DNA from: Shewanella sp. Choline-02u-19
GTDB taxonomy: Bacteria; Pseudomonadota; Gammaproteobacteria; Enterobacterales; Shewanellaceae
Direction of reading: 5' to 3'
Assembly: GCF_002836205.1 (NCBI RefSeq)
Contig: NZ_PJBE01000012.1
Location: 496,001-560,000, forward strand
Length of the DNA stretch: 64,000 nt
A model generated the notes under the pieces. That model searched no databases. It had not been told where the DNA came from and saw only the letters and a list, made by a program, of their open reading frames with translations. The first letter of the stretch is position 1; each line of letters begins with the position of its first letter. Made by a program: the position numbers and the translations under genes. Of this stretch, positions 16,609 to 24,641 are shown piece after piece.

Positions 16609-16627
16609 CTATTCGATATGCATATAG
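16609..16627 (+). promoter_or_regulatory. Degenerate dyad operator upstream of barrel gene
   Basis: CTATTCGATATGCATATAG then TAATTGGTTTAAT. It keeps the left arm, spacer and TAGTAA tail of the consensus. 114 bp before the start codon. Confidence 0.4.
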
Positions 16628-16740
16628 TAATTGGTTTAATGAATTCGCTTATCAATGTGAAAATAGCCTCACTTAGCAAGCTTACGAAATAATTCGATTT
16701 GCTAAATAACTTAAAAATCAAATCTATGAGGATGAACATT

Positions 16741-17448
16741 ATGAAAAAGTCAGCAATCGTTATCGCAACACTACTCGCGCTATCTGTAGGCACAGCAAGT
16801 GCAAATACAGAAGTACTCAACGGCTTCACAGGTAAAGTCGAAGCAGAATTCACTACACAAGATAAGCACACTAATGTTGAAACTCAACTAGGTTACGACT
16901 TCAACTTTGGAGCAGTATCGGTTATCCCATTCTTTGCTGCTGAAACGGCATACTCTGGCGAACGTAACCTAGAAGATGGTAAGCGTGAAGGCTTTGATAA
17001 AGGCGGATTAGGTGGCGGTATCAAGGTACAAACTAACTTTGACAATTTCTACGCCTATGTCGAAGGTCGTGCAATGCGCAAAGACCGTCTTAAGCTTCAA
17101 GGTCCAACACCTGAACTCTCGGGTTATACGCCTGCAGGGGCAGAAATTTTTACCAATAGCACTGTTAAAGAATACCGTGGCGAAATTGGTACTGGCTACA
17201 TCTTTGACAATGGCCTAAGTGCCGGTGTTGAAGCTTCCTTCACTCAAGATCGCTTTGAAGGCTTCAAAGATGAGAAACGTGAAGTGTTCGCCGTCGCTGG
17301 TTACCAAGTGTCAGACAATTTCAATGTGTACTTAAAAGCGGGCCGCGCTGATACAGCGGAGCCTAAATTAGTAGCAGTACCATCATCAGATAGTTTGAAA
17401 GGTGAGTGGGAAACTAAAACAGTTATTGGTCTAACGTACAAGTTTTAA
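16741..17448 (+). CDS. Outer-membrane beta-barrel protein
   Basis: 235 residues, signal peptide MKKSAIVIATLLALSVGTASA, then about ten to twelve amphipathic strands (VETQLGYDFNFGAVSVIPFFAAE, AVAGYQVSDNFNVYLKAGR quoted in part) and the C-terminal TVIGLTYKF ending in Phe. Resembles KdgM-like or other monomeric small-solute porins in strand pattern only; I do not assign a substrate. Ribosome site gagga is eight bases before ATG 16741; an in-frame ATG earlier (16729) would put the same sequence inside the gene. Confidence 0.75.
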   Translation: MKKSAIVIATLLALSVGTASANTEVLNGFTGKVEAEFTTQDKHTNVETQLGYDFNFGAVSVIPFFAAETAYSGERNLEDGKREGFDKGGLGGGIKVQTNFDNFYAYVEGRAMRKDRLKLQGPTPELSGYTPAGAEIFTNSTVKEYRGEIGTGYIFDNGLSAGVEASFTQDRFEGFKDEKREVFAVAGYQVSDNFNVYLKAGRADTAEPKLVAVPSSDSLKGEWETKTVIGLTYKF

Positions 17449-17583
17449 TCGCAACAGCTCTTAGTTAATGGTACCTCGATGCTCTAAATTCTATACAAGG
17501 GAAAGCATCGAGAGTCACTTTAATGAGTTGCCACCAATAACTTACCATCTTTTTATAACGTTAAACCGAATTAAGGGAACATC

Positions 17584-17964
17584 ATGGAATCAACAGGATA
17601 CTCTGTTAATTATAAAGCAATTGCTTCGCGCTCAGTTTTACTGCCGAAGTTACCACTTTATAGTCAACGTAAATCTAAAATCGCAAATGCACTTGCTATT
17701 GGATTGCCAGTCATCATGCTTAGTTTTGTACTGGCCAGCTCTGCTAATGCAGAGATAGCTTGTGCTAGTACTGACTTTGAGTGTCAGGTGGCATTGTCAG
17801 AAAGAGTGGAGATTGAATTGGATGAGCGTTTGGCGCTTTACCATAAGCAGAAGGAAGTTCAATCGAAGAAAGAGGCGGTGCAGCGTGAATATATGCAGCA
17901 GGCTCATAATCTATGTATAGAGAACCCATTTGCACTCAAAGATCAAAAGGACTGTAAACGTTGA
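17584..17964 (+). CDS. Small exported hypothetical protein
   Basis: 126 residues. A long polar N-terminus of ~35 residues precedes a hydrophobic stretch (ALAIGLPVIMLSFVLASSANAE) with an AxA cleavage site. The mature part has four Cys (ACASTDFECQ, HNLC, KDCKR) and a charged helix (VEIELDERLALYHKQKEVQSKKEAVQREYMQ) likely to be coiled-coil. aaggga lies nine bases before ATG 17584. Unrecognised. Its downstream terminator shows it is the last gene of its transcript. Confidence 0.6.
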   Translation: MESTGYSVNYKAIASRSVLLPKLPLYSQRKSKIANALAIGLPVIMLSFVLASSANAEIACASTDFECQVALSERVEIELDERLALYHKQKEVQSKKEAVQREYMQQAHNLCIENPFALKDQKDCKR

Positions 17965-17992
17965 TAGCCAAACTTAAATTGGTAATATCTAC

Positions 17993-18021
17993 AAGCCTGA
18001 GTGTTATGACTCGGGCTTTTT
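17993..18021 (+). terminator. Rho-independent terminator
   Basis: AAGCCTGAGT-gttatg-ACTCGGGCTTTTT: a 10-bp stem (one G-T pair) and a T-run. Confidence 0.85.
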
Positions 18022-18333
18022 ACTGTCTGCTGTACTCATTAGCTTTCTCTGAGTGATAGGAGATCTAAAGCAGATCATTTTGTGGTCTATGATATTTAGT
18101 CGATATTATTTGATAATCTTGAGGGAAGTAGCTGCTAATGACAGAGTTTAAGTTCCTTAACCTGTTTAAAATTCGCCATTTAGTTACTTCTTATCTTCAT
18201 CGTTTATAGTCAACTCACTTTGTGTCGAAAGTCGCTTATTTAAAAGTAGATGAGCATTTCGATTTGAGAGAAGCCAGAGCTGTGTTACGCTCTGTCGATT
18301 AGTAAAAATTTATAAATTTAGCAGGAGATTTCA
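18022..18333. promoter_or_regulatory. Upstream region of ssb
   Basis: 312 bp. No LexA-type CTG-N10-CAG operator was found, unlike E. coli ssb. A 23-codon frame from 18138 has a poorly spaced ribosome site and is not called. Confidence 0.35.
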
Positions 18334-19020
18334 ATGGCCAGTCGTGGTGTCAATAAAGTAATTTTGGTAGGTAATTTAGGACAAGATCCTGAAGTTCGTT
18401 ACATGCCGAACGGCAATGCCGTAGCCAACATTACCGTGGCGACAAGTGAATCTTGGAAAGACCCACAAGGTCAAAAGCAAGAGCGCACAGAATGGCACCG
18501 CGTAGTGATGTTTGGCAAATTGGCTGAAATCACGGGTGAATACTTGCGTAAAGGTTCTCAAGTGTATCTTGAAGGCAAGCTACAGACGCGTAAGTGGAAA
18601 GACCAAAGTGGTCAAGATCGTTACAGCACTGAAGTGGTTGTCGATCAAGGCGGTCAAATGCAAATGTTAGGCGGTCGTGGTCAAGGTCAAGCTCCTGGTG
18701 CACCAGCACAAGGCGGATACCAGCAGCCACAACAGCAAGCACCTCAACAGGGTGGTTATGCACCTAAGCCACAGCAAGCAGCTCCTCAGCAAGGTGGTTA
18801 TGCACCTAAGCCTCAGGAAGCTCCTGCACAAGGCGGTTACCAGCAACCACAACAGCAACAAGCACCAGCACAAGGCGGTTACCAAGCGCCACAGCAAGGT
18901 GGTTATGCACCTAAGCCTCAAGCTGCACCAGCTGCACCTCAGCAGCGTCCTGCTCCACAGCCACAGCAAAACGTGACTCCAGATTTGGATGATGGTTGGG
19001 ATGACGATATCCCGTTCTAG
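18334..19020 (+). CDS. ssb: Single-stranded DNA-binding protein
   Basis: 228 residues. The N-terminal ~110 residues are the SSB OB-fold (ASRGVNKVILVGNLGQDPEVRYMPNG, WHRVVMFGKLAEI, GSQVYLEGKLQTRKW, quoted in parts). It ends with the conserved acidic tip DDDIPF that recruits repair and replication proteins. The linker between them is long and built from repeating QGGYAPKPQ / QGGYQQPQQQ units, making the protein ~50 residues longer than E. coli SSB (178). Essential: coats ssDNA in replication, recombination and repair. The DNA of the linker is itself repetitive and could vary in unit number between strains. Confidence 0.97.
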   Translation: MASRGVNKVILVGNLGQDPEVRYMPNGNAVANITVATSESWKDPQGQKQERTEWHRVVMFGKLAEITGEYLRKGSQVYLEGKLQTRKWKDQSGQDRYSTEVVVDQGGQMQMLGGRGQGQAPGAPAQGGYQQPQQQAPQQGGYAPKPQQAAPQQGGYAPKPQEAPAQGGYQQPQQQQAPAQGGYQAPQQGGYAPKPQAAPAAPQQRPAPQPQQNVTPDLDDGWDDDIPF

Positions 19021-19066
19021 ATCCCTGTAATTACAGTAATGTAAGAATAAGCTGTAAAATACATTT

Positions 19067-19094
19067 AAACCCAGTCTAATGACTGGGTTTTTCT
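19067..19094 (+). terminator. ssb terminator
   Basis: AAACCCAGTC-taat-GACTGGGTTTTTC: a 10-bp stem with a T-run. Confidence 0.9.
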
Positions 19095-19245
19095 TTTTCT
19101 GACACTTTCGTTTGTTTAAATATGTCCTATATTAGACTAGCGGTTAAAAATCGTGTCAGAAAAGGAGTGGTTATGTAATGCCCGATTGCCTTATTAGCCT
19201 CATCAAATGAGGTAAACTCCGCTCTTGGACTTAAGACACCGTTTA

Positions 19246-19728
19246 TTACTTTTGCTCGTCATCAGGATAGAGTTCGGCAAATAAATATACTAAACACAAA
19301 CTGTTAAGCGGCATAACAGGATTTGTCCAAATCATACGGCTGTGACGCCCAGCTTCACCAAATATTTCAAGTAGAAGATCCGAAGCTCCATCAAGCGCTT
19401 TTGGATGTTCAAAGCAAGATTCATGGACATTCAACACACCCTCCAAACGGTAAATTTGTTTTATCCGCGTAAGCTCACCACAAGCCTGTTTTAATTGCGC
19501 AATGGCATTGAGAGTTGCAAGACGACATGCAGCATATCCCTCACTCACGGTATGCTCTGCTCCCAATTGTCCTTGATACTGAAGCATGCCCTTTAAATAG
19601 GGAAACTGCCCCGAGGTCATTAACTGGTTGCCGACGATTGAATAGGGCTCGTAATTCCCTAGTCCCCTAGCGACTTGAGGTAATGTAACCCCTGCGGTCA
19701 TTAACCGCGATTCAGGAGTGATCATCAT
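19246..19728 (-). CDS. RidA (YjgF/UK114)-family protein
   Basis: 160 residues. The layout (SIVGNQLMTSGQFPYLKG, AARLATLNAIAQLKQACGEL-like helix, IYRLEGVLNVHESCFEHPKALDGASDLLLEIFGEAGRHSR quoted in part) is that of the SO1404/Atu1372-type RidA subgroup rather than the classic 128-residue RidA; the key Arg that binds the imine carboxylate in RidA sits in the final strand region and cannot be assigned with certainty. RidA proteins hydrolyse reactive enamines or imines. Its ATG overlaps the stop of the binding-protein gene (ATGA), so translation is coupled. Confidence 0.8.
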   Translation of the reverse strand: MMITPESRLMTAGVTLPQVARGLGNYEPYSIVGNQLMTSGQFPYLKGMLQYQGQLGAEHTVSEGYAACRLATLNAIAQLKQACGELTRIKQIYRLEGVLNVHESCFEHPKALDGASDLLLEIFGEAGRHSRMIWTNPVMPLNSLCLVYLFAELYPDDEQK

Positions 19729-20720
19729 AATGTCGCCTGGTGTGACAAGGTCTTCGTTGGATCAAGGAGCGGTGCTAACCAAGTTGTCAAATGCTGAGGA
19801 TTGGTCATCAGCCAGTTCGCTGCAGCCTCATCTTCTGTCATCCCTTGTCGATTAACCGCATAATCGAGCTCTGCAACAATTTGATTCGACATTACTATAT
19901 TATCGAGTACCTTAATTTGTTCCGGCGAGAAATTACGCGTTAGCTCCACCTTACGGGCAAGCAACACTGCTTTATCTTTACCACCGAGCAAACCTCTTGG
20001 ATCCTGAAGCTCACGAATACGGTATTGGTGATGTAAAAACTGAGGGTGCCACAGAGGAACAATCACCCAATCATTCACCGCTGCTGCAGATTCAAAGGCC
20101 GCGACACAATCAGCCTGAGTGCCAGTTTTAAATTGATAACCCGCCGCGGTTAATCCATATTGCACCATGATATTTTTAGAAAAGCGTGTAATTCCCGCGC
20201 CTTCACCAATCCCTTGAATTGTCGGCCGCATACGTTGCTGGACTTCAGGTTTGAGTAAATCCTCAATGCTCGACACTAATTCTGCAGGCACATAGTCGGG
20301 TACACCCCAGAGCGCATAGGGCTCATAATGCAGCCCGAGTTGCTGCGTAGGTACTCGCTCTTCAACGTGTTGTCGATAAATCCCATGGCTATGAGGTAGC
20401 CATGCAGAACAAACCATATCCACTTTGCCTTCACCTAGCCGATCAAAATTAGCCTCATGCAGTGCATAGCTTCGTTGTACCTCTTTACCCATAACTCTTA
20501 TTACCTGAGCCACTACAGCCGCGGTAACGCGGTGGAAACTCAAGTCCGTCACTCCCATGCGAATAACCTGCTCACCCTGTGCACTTTTGCTATTCAGGCT
20601 TGTACTCTCATTCTGTGAACTCATGCCCATTGCGCCTCGGTGAAATAACCCTAAAGATGCCAAGCTTCCCAGCCCCAGCGTTTGTAATAATTGTCGCCTA
20701 AAAGAATCAATCTTTGGCAT
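19725..20720 (-). CDS. OpuAC-type substrate-binding protein without its transporter
   Basis: 331 residues. The N-terminus SFRRQLLQTLGLGSLASLGL has an arginine pair and hydrophobic stretch resembling a Tat signal. The mature part matches glycine-betaine/choline/proline binding proteins: IRMGVTDLSFHRVTAAVVAQVI, VDMVCSAWLPHSHG (the W in the ligand box), ADCVAAFESAAAVNDWVIVPLWHPQF. Start: ATG 20720 with aaggag seven bases upstream; the reading six bases longer begins with TTG. No permease or ATPase gene is nearby, so it may serve a transporter elsewhere or act as a periplasmic sensor or chaperone. It overlaps the VOC gene by 14 bp and the RidA gene by 4 bp. Confidence 0.85.
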   Translation of the reverse strand: MPKIDSFRRQLLQTLGLGSLASLGLFHRGAMGMSSQNESTSLNSKSAQGEQVIRMGVTDLSFHRVTAAVVAQVIRVMGKEVQRSYALHEANFDRLGEGKVDMVCSAWLPHSHGIYRQHVEERVPTQQLGLHYEPYALWGVPDYVPAELVSSIEDLLKPEVQQRMRPTIQGIGEGAGITRFSKNIMVQYGLTAAGYQFKTGTQADCVAAFESAAAVNDWVIVPLWHPQFLHHQYRIRELQDPRGLLGGKDKAVLLARKVELTRNFSPEQIKVLDNIVMSNQIVAELDYAVNRQGMTEDEAAANWLMTNPQHLTTWLAPLLDPTKTLSHQATL

Positions 20721-21183
20721 GCTCAATCTCCTTAGTATCTAAAATGGTGAGTCTGTCCATCGCAATCCCTACGATGGTGTTGTGCTTTGCATAGGGAAAA
20801 ATCACCTCTACTTTGATGCCATTCGGATCTTCGAGGAACAACTGATGTTCACCAATTTCGGGCACGATTCGTTCCTGAAAAGTCATCCCTTGCTGACATA
20901 AATGTTGCTGCATCTGGTGTAAATCTGTGCCGCGAAACGACAAATGATCAACACGCCCAGAACCATAGAGGTTGCTACTCTCCCCTAAATAAACCTGTAG
21001 CGCTTGATCGCCCGCAGCCACTAAATGCAAGATGGGTTTATCCGAGGCATAGAGCCAATGGCCAGGAAAACCAAACTGTGGCCGCCAACCTAGTTTCAAG
21101 TCCAGAATGACTTGATAAAATGCAAGCGTCTCAACCAGTTTTGGGGTTCTGATAGTAAAGTGGTCTAATCCAATTATGTTCAT
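20707..21183 (-). CDS. VOC-family (glyoxalase/dioxygenase) protein
   Basis: 158 residues from ATG 21183, which has agaggata upstream. Two beta-alpha-beta-beta-beta modules: NIIGLDHFTIRTPKLVETLAFYQVILDLKLGWRP (quoted in part; His in LDHFTI) and SGRVDHLSFRGTDL (His), ending LFLEDPNGIKVEVIFPY (Glu). The His/His/Glu set is the usual metal site of glyoxalase I or extradiol-dioxygenase-like enzymes. Cytoplasmic; reaction unknown. Translationally coupled to the binding protein downstream. Confidence 0.85.
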   Translation of the reverse strand: MNIIGLDHFTIRTPKLVETLAFYQVILDLKLGWRPQFGFPGHWLYASDKPILHLVAAGDQALQVYLGESSNLYGSGRVDHLSFRGTDLHQMQQHLCQQGMTFQERIVPEIGEHQLFLEDPNGIKVEVIFPYAKHNTIVGIAMDRLTILDTKEIEHAKD

Positions 21184-21303
21184 ATTGTTATCCTCTGGCA
21201 GTATTGACTCAGCATTGCCAAGTGCGGAGCCAAACGGTTTCAACTCAAACGAATTACGTGAGTAAATTCAATTAAGCTCAGTACTTGGCGTAAGCCGATA
21301 AGA

Positions 21304-22473
21304 TTAATTCCCGCGAACGCCCGCAGCCAAAGGCTTGAAACGGAAAATGTAATAAGGTGGACTGTTTTCAGCTTTGCCATTATTGAAAGGCGCTGAGAGC
21401 GGTAATTGTGCGGCGCCTGAGTACAAATAACCTTGCTTGCCATAACTCACGCCGTCGGGCCACACCATACGTTCATCATGCACATAAGTACGGTACTGAC
21501 GAGACTCAGCGGGTATCACTCCAATGGTTCGTTCACCCACTTCCGTCAGGTACAAATTATTGGCTTCATCGATACTTAAGCCGCCGTTATTAGGTTTGTT
21601 GGCATAGGTCTCCACTTTGGCTGAGAGTGCCGCAGGTGTAAGCGAAGGATTGATTAAATCCGTCATTTGCACGCGGTAGATTTTGTCTTTATTCATGGGG
21701 GCAAAGTAGAGCCATGTTTGTGTTTTATCTAAAGCAATACCATCGGCACCCACATAGACTTCAATCTGCTTACGGTTTTTTGAGTCCTTGTCGATAATAA
21801 GTGGCCGTTGCAAATCAGGCATTACACTGTTATCCCCCTGTAGTAGGCGACGGCTAATACCAGTGTTTAAGTCTACGACTACCAATGCGGCTTTATCACC
21901 TATGGGGCCGGTGGCAATGCCTTCATCGGCAATCACTATTGTTTGATGCCTTGATGAAATAACAAAGTCATTATGCTGTGATTCTGCAAGCGAGACCGGC
22001 GCTGGCAAGTGAATAATGCGGTCTAATTGATTTTTCTTGGTATCCCACGCTACTAATTTAGGTTCAATGCGTGGTGTCTGCTGACCAGAGTCCAATAGCC
22101 AGACTCTATCTTGATCATCAGTTCGCAAACCCAAAACCCAATTAAGGCAAGTATCAGGATCTTTGGCTTTACCCTGTAGGTCATGGCATTGTTGCCAATC
22201 TGAATTGGGAAAGGGCTTGCTGCTGCCATCAGCTAAAAGCTCAGAAACCTTAGTCTTAGGTTGATAAAAAGGGTGATAACTGAAAATCAATCTGTCAGTC
22301 GATGTGAAGGTAATGCCGCCTACGGCCCCATCTAGTTCGGCAAAAACTTCCATTTTTGCCAGCGGCGCTGTCCTTGTTACTGCCAATGTGTGACAGCTCA
22401 ACAGGCTGGTTATCAATAACACCAATGTTTTTGATCGTATAGGGGATACCATTAAATCGGAAAATTTTATCAT
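21304..22473 (-). CDS. Yellow / major royal jelly protein-family periplasmic protein
   Basis: 389 residues with a signal peptide (LVLLITSLLSCHTLAV). Beta-propeller signature blocks: DRLIFSYHPFYQP, CLNWVLGLRTDDQDRVWLLDSG, VYVGADGIALDKTQTWLYFAPMN, NNGGLSIDEANNLYLTEVGERTIGVI (parts). These match the MRJP/Yellow family, which in bacteria is uncharacterised; insect members bind biogenic amines or act near dopachrome metabolism. The ribosome site aaggag is well placed. Located 12 bp downstream of the PEBP gene, almost certainly cotranscribed. Confidence 0.85.
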   Translation of the reverse strand: MIKFSDLMVSPIRSKTLVLLITSLLSCHTLAVTRTAPLAKMEVFAELDGAVGGITFTSTDRLIFSYHPFYQPKTKVSELLADGSSKPFPNSDWQQCHDLQGKAKDPDTCLNWVLGLRTDDQDRVWLLDSGQQTPRIEPKLVAWDTKKNQLDRIIHLPAPVSLAESQHNDFVISSRHQTIVIADEGIATGPIGDKAALVVVDLNTGISRRLLQGDNSVMPDLQRPLIIDKDSKNRKQIEVYVGADGIALDKTQTWLYFAPMNKDKIYRVQMTDLINPSLTPAALSAKVETYANKPNNGGLSIDEANNLYLTEVGERTIGVIPAESRQYRTYVHDERMVWPDGVSYGKQGYLYSGAAQLPLSAPFNNGKAENSPPYYIFRFKPLAAGVRGN

Positions 22474-22484
22474 CTTTATTCTCC

Positions 22485-23060
22485 TTAACGTGGGCCAGCT
22501 AACAAGGTTAAGCTTGCATCGGCTAGCCTATGCTGCCAAAGATAAAATCCCACCAAAGCAGGCGTTGCGCCCTTGTCTATAGGTAACTGCGCCACATCCA
22601 AAGCATGGACAGTCCACACATAGTGGTGTTGACGCCCCTCCGGCGGGCAAGGTCCAATAAAGCCAGGCTTACCCAAATCGGTATTCGCTTCAACGGCACT
22701 ACTGGGTAATTCTCCACCGTCTACGCCACCAGGAAGCGTGGATACTTGTGCTGGAATGTCATACACCACCCGATGCCAAAAACCACTGCCTGTCGGTGCA
22801 TCTTTGTCATAAAAGGTGACGGCAAAGCTTTTGGTGCCAGCTGGCGCATTTTGCCAAGTTAAACTTGGAGCGAGATTTTCGCCCGAACAGCCAAATTGGT
22901 TCCAATAATACTTAGGCGGAATAGTTGAATTATTACTCAAGCTGCTTTTTAAATTAAAACTCTTGGTACTGTTATCAGCCATAACATTATTAATGCTGGC
23001 GGCCAAAATAACAGTAACCAAAAGGATACTATTGGAACAAGATAGGCGGGTTAATTTCAT
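22485..23060 (-). CDS. YbhB/YbcL-family PEBP (Raf-kinase-inhibitor-like) protein, exported
   Basis: 191 residues from ATG 23060. Signal peptide SILLVTVILAASINNVMA. PEBP core: APSLTWQNAPAGTKSFAVTFYDKDAPTGSGFWHRVVYDIP (quoted in part; D-x-D-x-P and GFWHR pocket motifs) and HHYVWTVHALD. Bacterial members are of unknown role; the fold binds phosphate-containing or small anionic ligands. The ribosome site is poor, and ~140 more codons of the frame lie upstream without family similarity, so the start is set at the signal peptide. First gene of the five-gene run ending in ridA. Confidence 0.85.
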   Translation of the reverse strand: MKLTRLSCSNSILLVTVILAASINNVMADNSTKSFNLKSSLSNNSTIPPKYYWNQFGCSGENLAPSLTWQNAPAGTKSFAVTFYDKDAPTGSGFWHRVVYDIPAQVSTLPGGVDGGELPSSAVEANTDLGKPGFIGPCPPEGRQHHYVWTVHALDVAQLPIDKGATPALVGFYLWQHRLADASLTLLAGPR

Positions 23061-23214
23061 GTTATGTTTACACTCATAGTTTGTTAGAGACTTAGCATAG
23101 CAATTAAAATATTTTGATAAATAGCATGTGGATTGAATGAGTTTCAAAAAATATTGTCTAATAAATGCTTGTAAAATCACAACAAATAAGTAACAACTCA
23201 TCAGGTATCATCAT

Positions 23215-23857
23215 GTAGGGAGGTCGCTATTATCTGGCCTACAAACTAAGTTACCGTGGAATTGAGGAGATGTTCGCTAAGCGAAATATCCATCTTGACC
23301 ACTCAAACCTGAACCGTTGGGTTATCAAATATGCGCCGAAACTCGAAGGTATATTCAGGAACAGAAAGTGTCGAGTCTCTGGCTCGTAGCGAATGGACGA
23401 CACCTACATAAACGTAAAAGGTCGGTGGGTTTACTATTATCGAACCGTGGACAAGTACGGCGTTATTATTGATTTTTATTTGAGTGAAACTCGTGATGAG
23501 CTAGCACCCGGGAATTTTTCAATAAAGCCATCAACTAGCCCGGCTTACCTGAAAGGTGGTCATTGATAAAAGTGGTGCCAATGCCGCGGCATTAGGTACT
23601 GTCAATATTCGTCTTTGGTTATCTGGACATATGCAGTTGATGATCGAGGTATTGGCGGTTAAATATTTGAATAATATTGTCGAGCAAAGTCATCGAAAAG
23701 TGAAAGGCAAAATACATCAATGTTTGGGTCGGAAGTCTTGGGTAAGGGCCAATCAACATTGGCAGGCGTTGAGCTTTGGTCCATGATTAAGCAAGGGTAA
23801 ATGGACACCACTGAAAAGATGACACCATGGGAACAATTTAATTTTTTAGCAGCCTAA
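23215..23857 (+). pseudogene. Decayed IS6-family transposase
   Basis: Conceptual pieces in changing frames match IS6/IS26-type transposase from end to end: YRGIEEMFAKRNIHLDHSNLNRWV, a stop, RMDDTYINVKGRWVYYYRTVDKYG (first catalytic Asp), FYLSETRDE, a frameshift, VIDKSGANAAALG (second Asp), NNIVEQSHRKVKGK (Glu), LAGVELWSMIKQG, and TEKMTPWEQFNFLAA then TAA at 23855. At least one in-frame stop and several frameshifts make it inactive. I could not identify terminal inverted repeats with confidence. Confidence 0.9.
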
Positions 23858-23902
23858 TTGCACCTGTGAGACCCCGTACCCTCAAATTATAGCGCCGATA
23901 CC

Positions 23903-24451
23903 TCAGTTTGAGACAGAAGCAGCATCTCTTAGTTTGTCACTTTGGCCCCAGAAGGTGGCAAAGTCTTCAAGTGACATGCCAGATTTGTTGGTCATTTCAG
24001 TGTCACACTCCTGGCTGTAAAGCTGCTTCATGATTGAAAACTCTGCTTTGATCACTGCGCCCATTATCGCAGTATTTCCCCGCTTATCCTGCAGGCAAGC
24101 ATTGGCACCCTGTTCGAGTAATGCCGCGGTTGCCAACTCTTGACCGTTATAGGCAGAGACCATCAGCGCGGTATAGCTTTGGCCATTGCGTTGATCAACA
24201 GGAAACCCAGCTTCGATAAAGTGAGTTAACACCTCAACATCGCCAGTTCTGGCAGCGGCAAAGTAATAATCCATGAGTAACTGAGTCTGTTTCTCGATAG
24301 TTTGCTCAGCAGGCTTTTCTTTGTGAGCGTGCTCGGCTGCAAGTGGTGCAGCGAGTGAATAAGAGACATAAAGCGCTGAGGTGATAATACTCGCGCCTAA
24401 GTTAGCACAGAGTAAAAAAAACATTGATTTCAGTGACAGTGAGCTAAACAT
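23903..24451 (-). CDS. Ankyrin-repeat protein, partner of catalase
   Basis: 182 residues with an N-terminal hydrophobic segment (signal or anchor). Residues ~60-175 hold about three ankyrin repeats (AAARTGDVEVLTHFIEAGFPVD, YTALMVSAYNGQELATAALLEQGANAC, GNTAIMGAVIKAEFSIMKQL, parts). It lies 190 bp downstream of the catalase gene on the same strand, as ankB follows katB in Pseudomonas aeruginosa, where the ankyrin protein is needed for full catalase activity, probably as a periplasmic support. A similar role is inferred. Confidence 0.85.
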   Translation of the reverse strand: MFSSLSLKSMFFLLCANLGASIITSALYVSYSLAAPLAAEHAHKEKPAEQTIEKQTQLLMDYYFAAARTGDVEVLTHFIEAGFPVDQRNGQSYTALMVSAYNGQELATAALLEQGANACLQDKRGNTAIMGAVIKAEFSIMKQLYSQECDTEMTNKSGMSLEDFATFWGQSDKLRDAASVSN

Positions 24452-24641
24452 TGAACTGGCCCTCGATTAAAAGATGTCGATCATTGGTATTGAATATTTA
24501 TTTGGTGATTTCCGGTTGCCCGCAAGACGCACTCTAAACAGGGCAGAAAAGAGCAAAATTACGTCTTGCGGGGCTTACTGGGTACTTCCTATACTGATTG
24601 GTATTAATACTTGCCCTTTAGTATTAAATATCGATTGATTG

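Noticed and set aside
18138..18209. 23-codon frame before ssb
   Set aside because: The gaggg sequence is too far from the ATG, and there is no other support.
18022..18333. LexA (SOS) box upstream of ssb
   Set aside because: Searched for CTG-N10-CAG and found none with acceptable symmetry.
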